From Candidatus Latescibacterota bacterium (GTDB taxonomy: Bacteria; Latescibacterota; 4484-107; B68-G9), in the NCBI GenBank assembly GCA_012961755.1, contig DTYS01000217.1, positions 1-7,624 on the forward strand: a DNA stretch of 7,624 nucleotides, written 5' to 3'. The position numbers and the translations under genes are program-made. Every line of letters begins with the position of its first letter. Within the stretch, counting starts at the first letter, position 1. The notes under the pieces were generated by a model, which did not search any database, was not told the origin of the DNA, and saw only the letters and a program-made list of their open reading frames with translations. Below are positions 1 through 5,403 of the stretch, piece after piece.

Positions 1-13
1 ACAAGGGGCTGAG

Positions 14-721
14 ATGGGAAAGAGGATAATGGCCATAGGGGCGCACGCGGGGGACATGGAGATCTCATGTGGCGCGGTCCTGATAAAGGAGGCAAGCTCG
101 GGGGCGGAGGTGCACATACTCCACCTTAGCCTCGGGGAGAGGGGGCATCCGCGGAGGTCCCCCGAGGACTACGCTAGGCAGAAGGAGGAGGAGGCATTAG
201 AATGCGCCCGGAGGATGGGGGTCCACGTCCACTTCCTGAGGTTCCCGGACGGGGAGGTGACGGACTCCCGGGAGGCCAGGCTGGCCGTAGCCCGGAAGGT
301 AAGGGAGATAAGGCCGAACTTGGTCATAGCCCACTGGATGAACAGCCTACATCCGGATCATTCGGCAGCCCACAGGCTTGCGGATGTGGGGGTGCTCTGG
401 GCGGCCTTGGATAGCGTGGGCGAGGGCTCGGTGTGGAGAGGGGTGGGGACCCTCATCTTCGCCGAGAACTGGGAGGACCCCGAAGGTTTCGAACCCTACA
501 TCTACGTAGAGGCCGCCGAGTTCAGGGAGGAGTGGAGGGAGGCGGTGAGGGCCTACGAGCTCTTCAGGGGAGGGGTCTCGTCCTTTCCTTACTTAGATTA
601 CTACGACTCCCTCGGAAGGATCAGAGGTGCCCAGTTGGGCTCGGAGTGGGCCCAGGCCTTCGGGGTATGGCCCTGGGCTAGAAGGCGTAAAGTTAAATCG
701 CTATCCGAGGAGGTGGGATGA
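14..721 (+). CDS. PIG-L (LmbE-like) family deacetylase
   Basis: Predicted zinc-dependent N-deacetylase of the PIG-L/LmbE/BshB fold, 235 residues, a normal family length. Members remove acetyl groups from N-acetylglucosamine-type sugars or conjugates; the substrate here cannot be read from sequence. The N-terminal metal motif is AHAGDME at residues 10-16, in place of the usual AHPDDE, and the second metal motif HPDHSAAH is at 113-120. His11, Asp14 and His116 match the expected zinc ligands. Gly13 stands where the family normally has the first Asp of the DD pair, usually the catalytic base. From memory, AHAGDME occurs in a PIG-L subfamily, so the protein may not be dead. There is no signal peptide, so it is probably cytoplasmic. 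The start has only a weak upstream AAGGGG (3-8). The gene ends just before a degraded region, and its place in an upstream operon cannot be seen. Confidence 0.88.
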   Translation: MGKRIMAIGAHAGDMEISCGAVLIKEASSGAEVHILHLSLGERGHPRRSPEDYARQKEEEALECARRMGVHVHFLRFPDGEVTDSREARLAVARKVREIRPNLVIAHWMNSLHPDHSAAHRLADVGVLWAALDSVGEGSVWRGVGTLIFAENWEDPEGFEPYIYVEAAEFREEWREAVRAYELFRGGVSSFPYLDYYDSLGRIRGAQLGSEWAQAFGVWPWARRRKVKSLSEEVG

Positions 722-742
722 CCTCAGGACCGAACCATATGA

Positions 743-1133
743 AGATTTTTCAATGAGTTCCATACCGGCAGTGGCCTCACCACCGTATGCGGTGCCCTCA
801 AGGTGGGGCCCGAAATGGGGGTGTTCGTGGCAAGGCAAGGGCGGGCAGGAAGAGGCCTTCGGGTACGGCCTCGGGCGGGAGGTGGACCGGCTGGACGTGA
901 GGAACTTCGTCCGTGAGCCCCACTCCGCCGTATGTTGTGATCGTAGGGGCAAGGCCCTGGACATGGTGGCCGACGAGAGCGAGGATGCCAGGAGGGCGTC
1001 CGCGGAGCTTTCGTCGGAATAAATCCGGAGAACATGAGGAACAGCCCGAGGATTTTGGGAAGCTCTTAAGCATAAGGGGCGTCGGTCCTAAGAGGTCCTG
1101 AGGTCCGCGGTCGAGAGGGCAAGGCTTGGGTAG
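743..1133 (+). pseudogene. Decayed DUF763 gene (fragments in shifted frames)
   Basis: Remains of a DUF763 protein, a family of unknown function common in thermophilic archaea and bacteria, normally about 370-420 residues. Fragments lie in family order but in different frames. At 758-838 the peptide FHTGSGLTTVCGALK resembles the family's WHSSG-TTV-GALK region. After a frame change at about 838, 840-896 gives a helix ending GREVDRLD. Then 897-1022 carries NFVREPHSAVCCDRR and LDMVADESEDARRAS, matching the family's EPHTGI-CDR and ESEEARKAS blocks, and ends in TAA. At 1039-1098, in another frame, is QPEDFGKLLSIRGVGPK, like the family's LLL-KGVGPKT segment. At 1092-1133, in a third frame, is EVLRSAVERARLG, like the C-terminal helix. 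No start codon is in frame and much of the middle is absent, so this cannot be repaired by one sequencing correction. The family match rests on recall of its motifs, not a search. Confidence 0.7.
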
Positions 1134-1354
1134 CGTGGCCCGAGGACCTTACATTCCTAAGGCATGCCGGTGCCGGAACGTACATAACCCTGGTCAAGCT
1201 TTGTTTCGTGCTCGTGGGCTTAGATGTCCTGGCTTCATCCCGGACTTCTCCTCGGGTTTCGTCGTGCTCGCCATTATGGCCCTCCTCGTGCCGTGGGGGA
1301 TGCGACCAACTCGGGCTGAGGAACCAGTCGGGGAGGACGACTTCTTGGACTACC
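1134..1354. other. Non-coding remnant between DUF763 fragments and URO-D gene
   Basis: No convincing gene, RNA or terminator was found here. The plus frame running through 1126-1368 has a hydrophobic run (VVLAIMALLVPW, about 1258-1293) followed by an acidic tail. It lacks a ribosome binding site and overlaps the stop of the neighbouring minus-strand gene. It could be chance or a remnant of another lost gene. Base composition is less purine-skewed than in the genes. Together with the pseudogene it makes a 633-base gap in an otherwise dense window. Confidence 0.5.
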
Positions 1355-2434
1355 CTAGGTCGCCTTGAACCTTAAAGCCGTACCCCTGTACACCTCGTAC
1401 GCCTCCGTGGATACGTCCGGCCCTATGCTGTGCGCCCCCAATATCACCCCTCCGTCCCTTCCCGCCTCGCAGAGCTGTAGTATATGGGACCTTATGGCCT
1501 TGGGATCTCCCGAGGGAAGCACGTGGGCGTTGTCCACCCCTCCCACGAAGGCGAGCTTTCCGGCGTACTTCTCCTTCAACCTCACCAGGTCCATCCCCGC
1601 CTGAGGTTCGACGGGATTTATAGCATCTATCCCTGCCTCCACGAGCATGTCCAGGAAGGGCTCTATGTTGCCGTCCGAGTGGAGCACCACCTTCTTGGCC
1701 CCGGCCCCCTTAAGCTCCCCCACCATCCACCTGTAGGCCGGGTAGAACACCCTCTCGAAGGTCCGTGGCGAGAACATGGGGGCACGGGACGAGCCCATAT
1801 CGTCGTATATCCAGACCCCCGTGTCCCAAAGTTCGCCACGCCTCAGGGATTCCTTCCCTACCTCCACCAAGTGTCCCGCTACCTTGAGGACGAGCTCCCT
1901 TGCGAAGGCCTCGTCCCGGACAAGGTCCACGAGAAACTCTTCGGTGCCCCTTACGAACGATGAGCGTATGTAGGGACCTCCTACCTTGCAGAAGACGCAC
2001 CTTTTGGCCTTCTCCCCCTCCACGGCCTTAGAGAATTCAGCGTACCTCAAGTCCAGGTCGGGAGGGTCGAAGGAGAGCTTATCGAGCTTTCGTGGGTCGT
2101 CCAGCTCGTGGGAGAGCTCCTCGTAGAAGTAACCTCCCCTCCTGGTCCGGACGATCCTCCCCCATCCGTCGTCCCTTACGAGCACGTCGCCCTCCTCCAA
2201 CAGGACCCTCCTCCTCGTCGGGAAAAACTCCTCCCTGGCCACGACTACGGCTATATCCACGGAATAGTAGTCCTCCGGGGTCGCATCCGGTCCCAGACCC
2301 TTATCCCTCCTCCACCTATCTGAGAACTCGGGCCAGAAGGAGTCGTATACAGGGAGCCTGTCCGGAGGCTCATAGTCCAGGACGGACATGACCCTCCTGC
2401 GGACGAGGTCCGGAGGTTCCTTAGGAAAGGACAT
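1355..2434 (-). CDS. Uroporphyrinogen decarboxylase (URO-D) family protein, not HemE
   Basis: A 359-residue TIM-barrel protein of the URO-D/methyltransferase superfamily. Seen: RRRVMSVLDYEPPDRLPVY at 12-30, the usual family opening; paired acidic residues at 211-212; LHSDGNIEPFLDMLVEAGID at 251-270; and INPVEPQAGMD then FVGGVD, typical of the C-terminal half. The arginine-rich N-terminal substrate motif of true HemE is missing, so a haem role is unlikely. The His-X-Cys zinc motif of MtaA-type corrinoid methyltransferases is replaced by His252-X-Asp254. Many relatives sit in carbohydrate or methyl-compound loci with unknown reactions. It follows the isomerase gene by 48 bases on the same strand and is probably co-transcribed from the promoter near 3565. 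The chosen start covers the family N-terminus, but its GGAAGG lies directly against the ATG. The ATG at residue 16, preceded by AGGAGG, is an alternative. Confidence 0.85.
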   Translation of the reverse strand: MSFPKEPPDLVRRRVMSVLDYEPPDRLPVYDSFWPEFSDRWRRDKGLGPDATPEDYYSVDIAVVVAREEFFPTRRRVLLEEGDVLVRDDGWGRIVRTRRGGYFYEELSHELDDPRKLDKLSFDPPDLDLRYAEFSKAVEGEKAKRCVFCKVGGPYIRSSFVRGTEEFLVDLVRDEAFARELVLKVAGHLVEVGKESLRRGELWDTGVWIYDDMGSSRAPMFSPRTFERVFYPAYRWMVGELKGAGAKKVVLHSDGNIEPFLDMLVEAGIDAINPVEPQAGMDLVRLKEKYAGKLAFVGGVDNAHVLPSGDPKAIRSHILQLCEAGRDGGVILGAHSIGPDVSTEAYEVYRGTALRFKAT

Positions 2435-2452
2435 CCTTCCGAACGTGATGAA

Positions 2453-2474
2453 GGCCCGCCGGACACGACGGGCC
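2453..2474 (-). repeat. Small GC-rich inverted repeat between the two minus-strand genes
   Basis: GGCCCG (2453-2458) and CGGGCC (2469-2474) are exact inverted copies around a 10-base loop, in the 48-base spacer between the isomerase stop and the URO-D start. No run of T follows on the minus strand, so it is not a standard intrinsic terminator. A hairpin that protects or processes the two-gene mRNA is possible. A 6-base stem in GC-rich DNA can also arise by chance. Confidence 0.35.
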
Positions 2475-2482
2475 CATGTGCA

Positions 2483-3481
2483 TCACTTCTCGGCGAACGC
2501 CGCCTCGAACGCCACCTTGGACGGCTCGAAGTCCAGCTTCCTCACGAACTCACACGCCTCCCTGGCCCCGTGCTCCCTGTCCATCCCGCTGTCCTCCCAC
2601 TCCACCGAGAGGGGTCCCTGGTATCCTACTGCGTTGAGGGCCCTTATGATCTCCTCGAAGTTCACCCCTCCCCTCCCCAACGACCTGAAGTCCCATCCCC
2701 TCTTGGAGTCACCGAAGGGAAGGTGGGAGGAGAGTATCCCGCTCTCGCCGTCCAGGGTTACTATCGCGTCCTTCATGTGCACGTGGTATATCCTTTCCCC
2801 GAACTTCCTTATGAACTTCACCGGGTCCACGCCCTGCCAGTGGAGGTGGGAGGGGTCGAAGTTGAACCCAAAGGCCTCATGTCCACCTATGGCCTCCAAG
2901 GCCCTCTCGGCCGTGTACATGTCGTAAGCTATCTCCGTAGGATGGACCTCAAGGGCGAACTTGACGCCGTTCTCCGCGAAAGTGTCCAATATCGGCCTCC
3001 ACCTCTCGGCGAAGTCCCTGAACCCCGCCTCCACCACCTCAGGGTCCACCGGGGGGAAGAAGTACACTAAGTGCCAGATGGAGGATCCGGTAAAGCCGTT
3101 TACGACCTTGACGCCGAGGTTGGAGGCGGCCTTGGCCGTCCTCTTCATCTCCTGGGCGGCCCTCTGCCTCACCCCCTCCGGGTCCCCATCCCCCCAGACG
3201 TGGGGAGGGAGTATCGCCCTGTGCCTTTCGTCTATCCTGTCGCACACGGCCTGGCCTGCCAAGTGGTTGCTTATGGCCCAGACCTTGAGGCCGTACCTGT
3301 CTAAGAGGGCTAAGCGGTCCTCGCAGTACGCCTTGCTCTCGGCTCCCTTGACCACGTCGAAGTGGTCCCCCCAGCACGCGAGCTCAAGTCCGTCGTAGCC
3401 TAAGTCTCTGGCTTTCTCAGCCATATCTTCTAAGGGGAGGTCGGCCCACTGGCCGGTGAAGAGCGTCACAGGTCTCGCCAT
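2483..3481 (-). CDS. Sugar phosphate isomerase/epimerase (AP endonuclease 2-type TIM barrel)
   Basis: A 332-residue member of the xylose-isomerase-like TIM-barrel family (AP_endonuc_2 Pfam domain), which includes epimerases and isomerases of sugars, inositols and keto-sugars. The expected divalent metal ligands are all present: Glu178 in ALEVHPTE, Asp209 in NFDPSHLHW, His235 in YHVHMKDA, and Glu294 in LSVEWED. The enzyme is therefore probably active and cytoplasmic, but the substrate is unknown. The start at 3481 is chosen because GGAGGAGGT lies five bases upstream and MARPVTLFTGQW begins the first barrel strand. The longer frame back to 3571 adds 30 residues unlike the family. It is the first gene of a leftward pair with the URO-D-like gene, and the nearby promoter and palindrome suggest inducible control. 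The pairing suggests catabolism of a sugar or related compound. Confidence 0.9.
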   Translation of the reverse strand: MARPVTLFTGQWADLPLEDMAEKARDLGYDGLELACWGDHFDVVKGAESKAYCEDRLALLDRYGLKVWAISNHLAGQAVCDRIDERHRAILPPHVWGDGDPEGVRQRAAQEMKRTAKAASNLGVKVVNGFTGSSIWHLVYFFPPVDPEVVEAGFRDFAERWRPILDTFAENGVKFALEVHPTEIAYDMYTAERALEAIGGHEAFGFNFDPSHLHWQGVDPVKFIRKFGERIYHVHMKDAIVTLDGESGILSSHLPFGDSKRGWDFRSLGRGGVNFEEIIRALNAVGYQGPLSVEWEDSGMDREHGAREACEFVRKLDFEPSKVAFEAAFAEK

Positions 3482-3486
3482 AGCGC

Positions 3487-3495
3487 ACCTCCTCC
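3487..3495 (-). promoter_or_regulatory. Ribosome binding site fixing the isomerase start
   Basis: On the minus strand this reads GGAGGAGGT, five bases before the ATG at 3481. It decides in favour of the 332-residue product over the extended frame starting at 3571. Confidence 0.85.
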
Positions 3496-3545
3496 GGGGT
3501 GCCAGCCCACCCCCGAATTCTTCCTCGGGACCCCGGTGGCTGGCC
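3494..3545 (-). promoter_or_regulatory. Structured 5' leader of the isomerase mRNA
   Basis: Two stems can form in the leader. CCGGGGT (3494-3500) pairs exactly with ACCCCGG (3530-3536). Inside that, GCCAGCCCACC (3501-3511) can pair with GGTGGCTGGC (3535-3544) with one bulged base. The two stems share bases and so compete at their edge. The outer stem overlaps two bases of the ribosome binding site, so folding could affect translation. No known riboswitch is recognised. The pairing is seen; the role is inferred. Confidence 0.4.
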
Positions 3546-3554
3546 CGGGGCCAG
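3540..3554. promoter_or_regulatory. 15-base palindrome, candidate operator
   Basis: CTGGCCC-G-GGGCCAG is an exact inverted repeat with 7-base arms around one central base. It covers the expected start site and first bases of the minus-strand transcript, about six bases downstream of that promoter's -10 box. This is a typical place for a repressor operator. No regulator gene is in the window. It could instead form a very short hairpin or be chance in GC-rich DNA. Confidence 0.45.
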
Positions 3555-3559
3555 GAATG

Positions 3560-3588
3560 AATATAGACCAAACGGAGGCAAAAATCAA
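3560..3588 (-). promoter_or_regulatory. Sigma70-type promoter for the isomerase/URO-D pair
   Basis: Read on the minus strand: TTGATT (-35, 3588-3583), a 17-base spacer, then TATATT (-10, 3565-3560). The boxes match the sigma70 consensus at 4 of 6 and 5 of 6 positions with ideal spacing. Transcription would begin near 3553, leaving a leader of about 70 bases before the ATG at 3481. Confidence 0.72.
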
Positions 3589-3593
3589 GGCAC

Positions 3594-3622
3594 TTGCGAA
3601 GGTGAACCCAAAGCCATATCTT
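3594..3622 (+). promoter_or_regulatory. Probable promoter for the flavin/channel/riboflavin operon
   Basis: TTGCGA (3594-3599), a 17-base spacer, then TATCTT (3617-3622). Each box matches the consensus at 4 of 6 positions. Transcription would start near 3629, about 24 bases before the ATG at 3653. It lies back-to-back with the minus-strand promoter, with only five bases between the two -35 boxes, so the promoters could share a regulator or compete for polymerase. Confidence 0.5.
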
Positions 3623-3652
3623 TAATCACAAGCTCAGAGCCAGGGAGGGAAT

Positions 3653-4600
3653 ATGTCCGAATATTCTCCGCTGTTCCAGCCGCTGGTCATCAGAGGGAGG
3701 AAGCTTCGCAACAGGATAGTATGTCCCCCCATGGTCACGAACCGGAACATAGTGGGGAAGGACGGAATAGAATGGTACAGGCGCATTGCGAGGGGGGGAG
3801 CAGGGCTTGTGATAGTGGAGGCCACCCGCACCTCGAGGTTCGGGAGGGAACTGAAGGTGGACGGCCTGAGGAGGCTGGTCGAGGCCGTCAAGGGGGAAGG
3901 GGCCGTCGTCGCCATACAGCTCTTCATGTCCCCGGTCGACGGACGCGACTCCCCCGACTCCCTGACCCGGGAGGATATATCCCTGAGCGTTGAGAGGTTC
4001 AGGAGGGCGGCCGTCGTGTGCAGGGAGGCAGGGTTCGACGGCGTCGAACCTCACGGTGCCCACGGCTTCCTCCTGAACCGGTTCTTCTCCAGGAGGACCA
4101 ACCACAGGAGGGACGCCTACGGAGGGGACCTCGAGGGAAGGATGCGCCTCGGGACCGAGGTTGTCCGTGCCGTGCGCTCCGAGGTGGGAGGGGATATGCT
4201 CGTGCTGTACCGTCACACCCCAGAAGAACCCGGTGGGTACACCCTGGACGAGAGCTTAGAGTTCGCAGGGAGGCTCGTGGATGCTGGGGTGGACATATTG
4301 GACATATCCCCCTCCAGCAGGGATGCGCCCGGCGACCTTGCGGAACCCTTCAGGAGCCTCGGGGTCCCGGTGATAGCTGTGGGGATGATGTCCGTGCACG
4401 AAAGGGCATTGGAGGCCCTGAGGGAAGGGAGGGCGGACCTGGTGGCCGTGGGGCGTGGGCTCATAGCAGACCCCTTCTGGCCCCTGAAGACCATGGAGGG
4501 GAGGTTGGACGAGATAGCGCGGTGCAGGTACTGCGACGAGGGATGCTTCGGGAACCTGAGGGCAGGAAGGCCGATAGAATGCGTGCAACACAGATGCTGA
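3653..4600 (+). CDS. Old yellow enzyme-type flavin oxidoreductase with C-terminal 4Fe-4S motif
   Basis: A 315-residue FMN-binding TIM-barrel oxidoreductase of the OYE/2,4-dienoyl-CoA reductase family, likely to reduce activated C=C bonds. Seen: LFQPLVIRGRKLRNRIVCPPM near the N-terminus (family opening); GFDGVEPHGAHGFLLNRF with His134 and His137 (substrate-binding pair of the OYE type); the RRTN-HRRDAYGGDLEGRMR block at 147-165; and VGRGLIADP at 266-274. At the end Cys291-X2-Cys294-X3-Cys298-X11-Cys310 matches the 4Fe-4S ligand pattern of the dienoyl-CoA reductase/trimethylamine dehydrogenase branch. The protein stops five residues later, so the FAD and NAD(P) domains of that branch are absent and electrons must come from another protein. 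The barrel is compact, with little between the IQL strand and the next helix. GGAGG (3644-3648) precedes the ATG. It is the first gene of a four-gene overlapping operon. The substrate is unknown. Confidence 0.88.
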   Translation: MSEYSPLFQPLVIRGRKLRNRIVCPPMVTNRNIVGKDGIEWYRRIARGGAGLVIVEATRTSRFGRELKVDGLRRLVEAVKGEGAVVAIQLFMSPVDGRDSPDSLTREDISLSVERFRRAAVVCREAGFDGVEPHGAHGFLLNRFFSRRTNHRRDAYGGDLEGRMRLGTEVVRAVRSEVGGDMLVLYRHTPEEPGGYTLDESLEFAGRLVDAGVDILDISPSSRDAPGDLAEPFRSLGVPVIAVGMMSVHERALEALREGRADLVAVGRGLIADPFWPLKTMEGRLDEIARCRYCDEGCFGNLRAGRPIECVQHRC

Positions 4601-5403
4601 AGGACATGGACAGGGTTAAGAGGAGGGTATACGAGATACTCGAGAGGGCAGCTCCGGACGACAGGACGAGCAAGGCGGTCGATATCGGGATCATGATATT
4701 GATACTTCTAAACGTAGCCGCTGTCACCTTGGAGACCGTGCAGGGCCTTTACAGGAGGTACTCGTCCTTCTTCTGGGCCTTCGAAGCCCTTTCAGTGGGC
4801 GTCTTCACCTTGGAATATATCCTGAGGCTCTGGAGCTGCACCACGGAGGTGAGGTTCTCCCGTCCCGTGGCCGGCAGGCTCAGGTTCGCGACCACCCCTC
4901 TGGCCGTGGTGGACCTTCTGGCCGTGCTTCCTTTCTACCTCCCCATGTTACTTCCATTGGACCTTAGGTTTATAAGGGCCATAAGGCTCTTCAGGCTCTT
5001 CAGGCTCTTCAAGCTCGGAAGGTACTCCGAATCCCTGAGGCTCCTGGGGGTTGTGCTGAGGGCGAGGAAGGAAGAGTTGATCATGACAGTTTTCACCATC
5101 TCCGTGCTCCTCATAATCTCGTCGAGCCTCATGTACTTCGTGGAAAACGAAGCTCAACCCCAGGCGTTCTCGAGCATCCCCGAGGCCATGTGGTGGGGGA
5201 TAGTGACCCTTACCACTGTGGGATACGGGGACGTGTATCCGGTGACCCCCTTAGGTAAGGTCCTGGGGGCGGTCATAGCCCTTTTGGGCATAGGCATGTT
5301 CGCCCTCCCGGCGGGTATCCTGGGATCCGGGTTCATAGAGGAGGTCCAGAGGAGGAAGGGAAGGAGGACCTGCCCTCACTGCGGGAGGGAGATATATGGA
5401 TGA
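4579..5403 (+). CDS. Voltage-gated potassium channel (six-helix Kv type)
   Basis: A 274-residue inner-membrane channel subunit expected to form tetramers. Helices S1 (about 33-53), S2 (63-85) and S3 (106-125) lead to an S4 sensor with a basic residue every third position: Arg130, 133, 136, 139, 142 and Lys145. S5 is about 166-187, a pore helix about 199-212 carries the filter TVGYGD at 213-218, and S6 is about 226-248. The TVGYGD filter indicates potassium selectivity. The C-terminus ends in CPHCGREIYG, a single zinc-knuckle half that could bind metal only with a partner or across the tetramer. The start at 4579 is chosen for AGGAAGG (4564-4570) at 8 bases spacing; ATGs at 4594 and 4606 are alternatives. 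It overlaps the oxidoreductase by 22 bases and ribD by 8, so it is translated from the same mRNA. No link between this channel and flavin metabolism is known to me. Confidence 0.9.
   Translation: MRATQMLKDMDRVKRRVYEILERAAPDDRTSKAVDIGIMILILLNVAAVTLETVQGLYRRYSSFFWAFEALSVGVFTLEYILRLWSCTTEVRFSRPVAGRLRFATTPLAVVDLLAVLPFYLPMLLPLDLRFIRAIRLFRLFRLFKLGRYSESLRLLGVVLRARKEELIMTVFTISVLLIISSSLMYFVENEAQPQAFSSIPEAMWWGIVTLTTVGYGDVYPVTPLGKVLGAVIALLGIGMFALPAGILGSGFIEEVQRRKGRRTCPHCGREIYG
4985..5011 (+). repeat. Three exact 9-base tandem repeats in the S4 sensor
   Basis: GGCTCTTCA occurs three times in a row (4985-4993, 4994-5002, 5003-5011) and encodes the repeated Arg-Leu-Phe triplets of S4. The copies are identical at the DNA level although leucine and arginine have many codons. 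This suggests recent slippage duplication, or a tract prone to in-frame changes that would add or remove one gating charge. Confidence 0.8.

Noticed and set aside
1..12. Tail of an upstream gene ending in TGA at 10-12
   Set aside because: Only three codons precede the stop, so coding cannot be shown.
718..756. Small ORF starting at ATG 718, overlapping the PIG-L stop as ATGA
   Set aside because: It has a good upstream GGAGG but encodes only 12 residues before a stop; it may be the start of a lost gene or chance.
627..1022. Open frame of 131 residues as an intact gene
   Set aside because: It starts inside the PIG-L gene in another frame, lacks a ribosome binding site, and its second half is a fragment of the decayed DUF763 gene.
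1355..2434. True uroporphyrinogen decarboxylase HemE
   Set aside because: The characteristic N-terminal arginine-rich substrate motif of HemE is missing and no haem genes are nearby.
3482..3571. 30-residue N-terminal extension of the isomerase
   Set aside because: It covers the promoter's -10 box and leader, lacks a ribosome binding site at 3571, and does not resemble the family; the ATG at 3481 has GGAGGAGGT.
3611..3626. Archaeal TATA box and archaeal origin
   Set aside because: AT-rich sites and AGG/ATA codon use fit archaea, but three sites have bacterial -35/-10 pairs at exact 17-base spacing and the riboflavin enzymes are of the bacterial type.
3600..3652. FMN riboswitch ahead of the riboflavin operon
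   Set aside because: The leader is only about 24 bases, far too short for an RFN element, and none of its conserved blocks is present.
4018..4578. Upstream extension of the potassium channel frame
   Set aside because: It is a shadow of the flavin oxidoreductase gene in another frame; channel sequence begins at about 4579.
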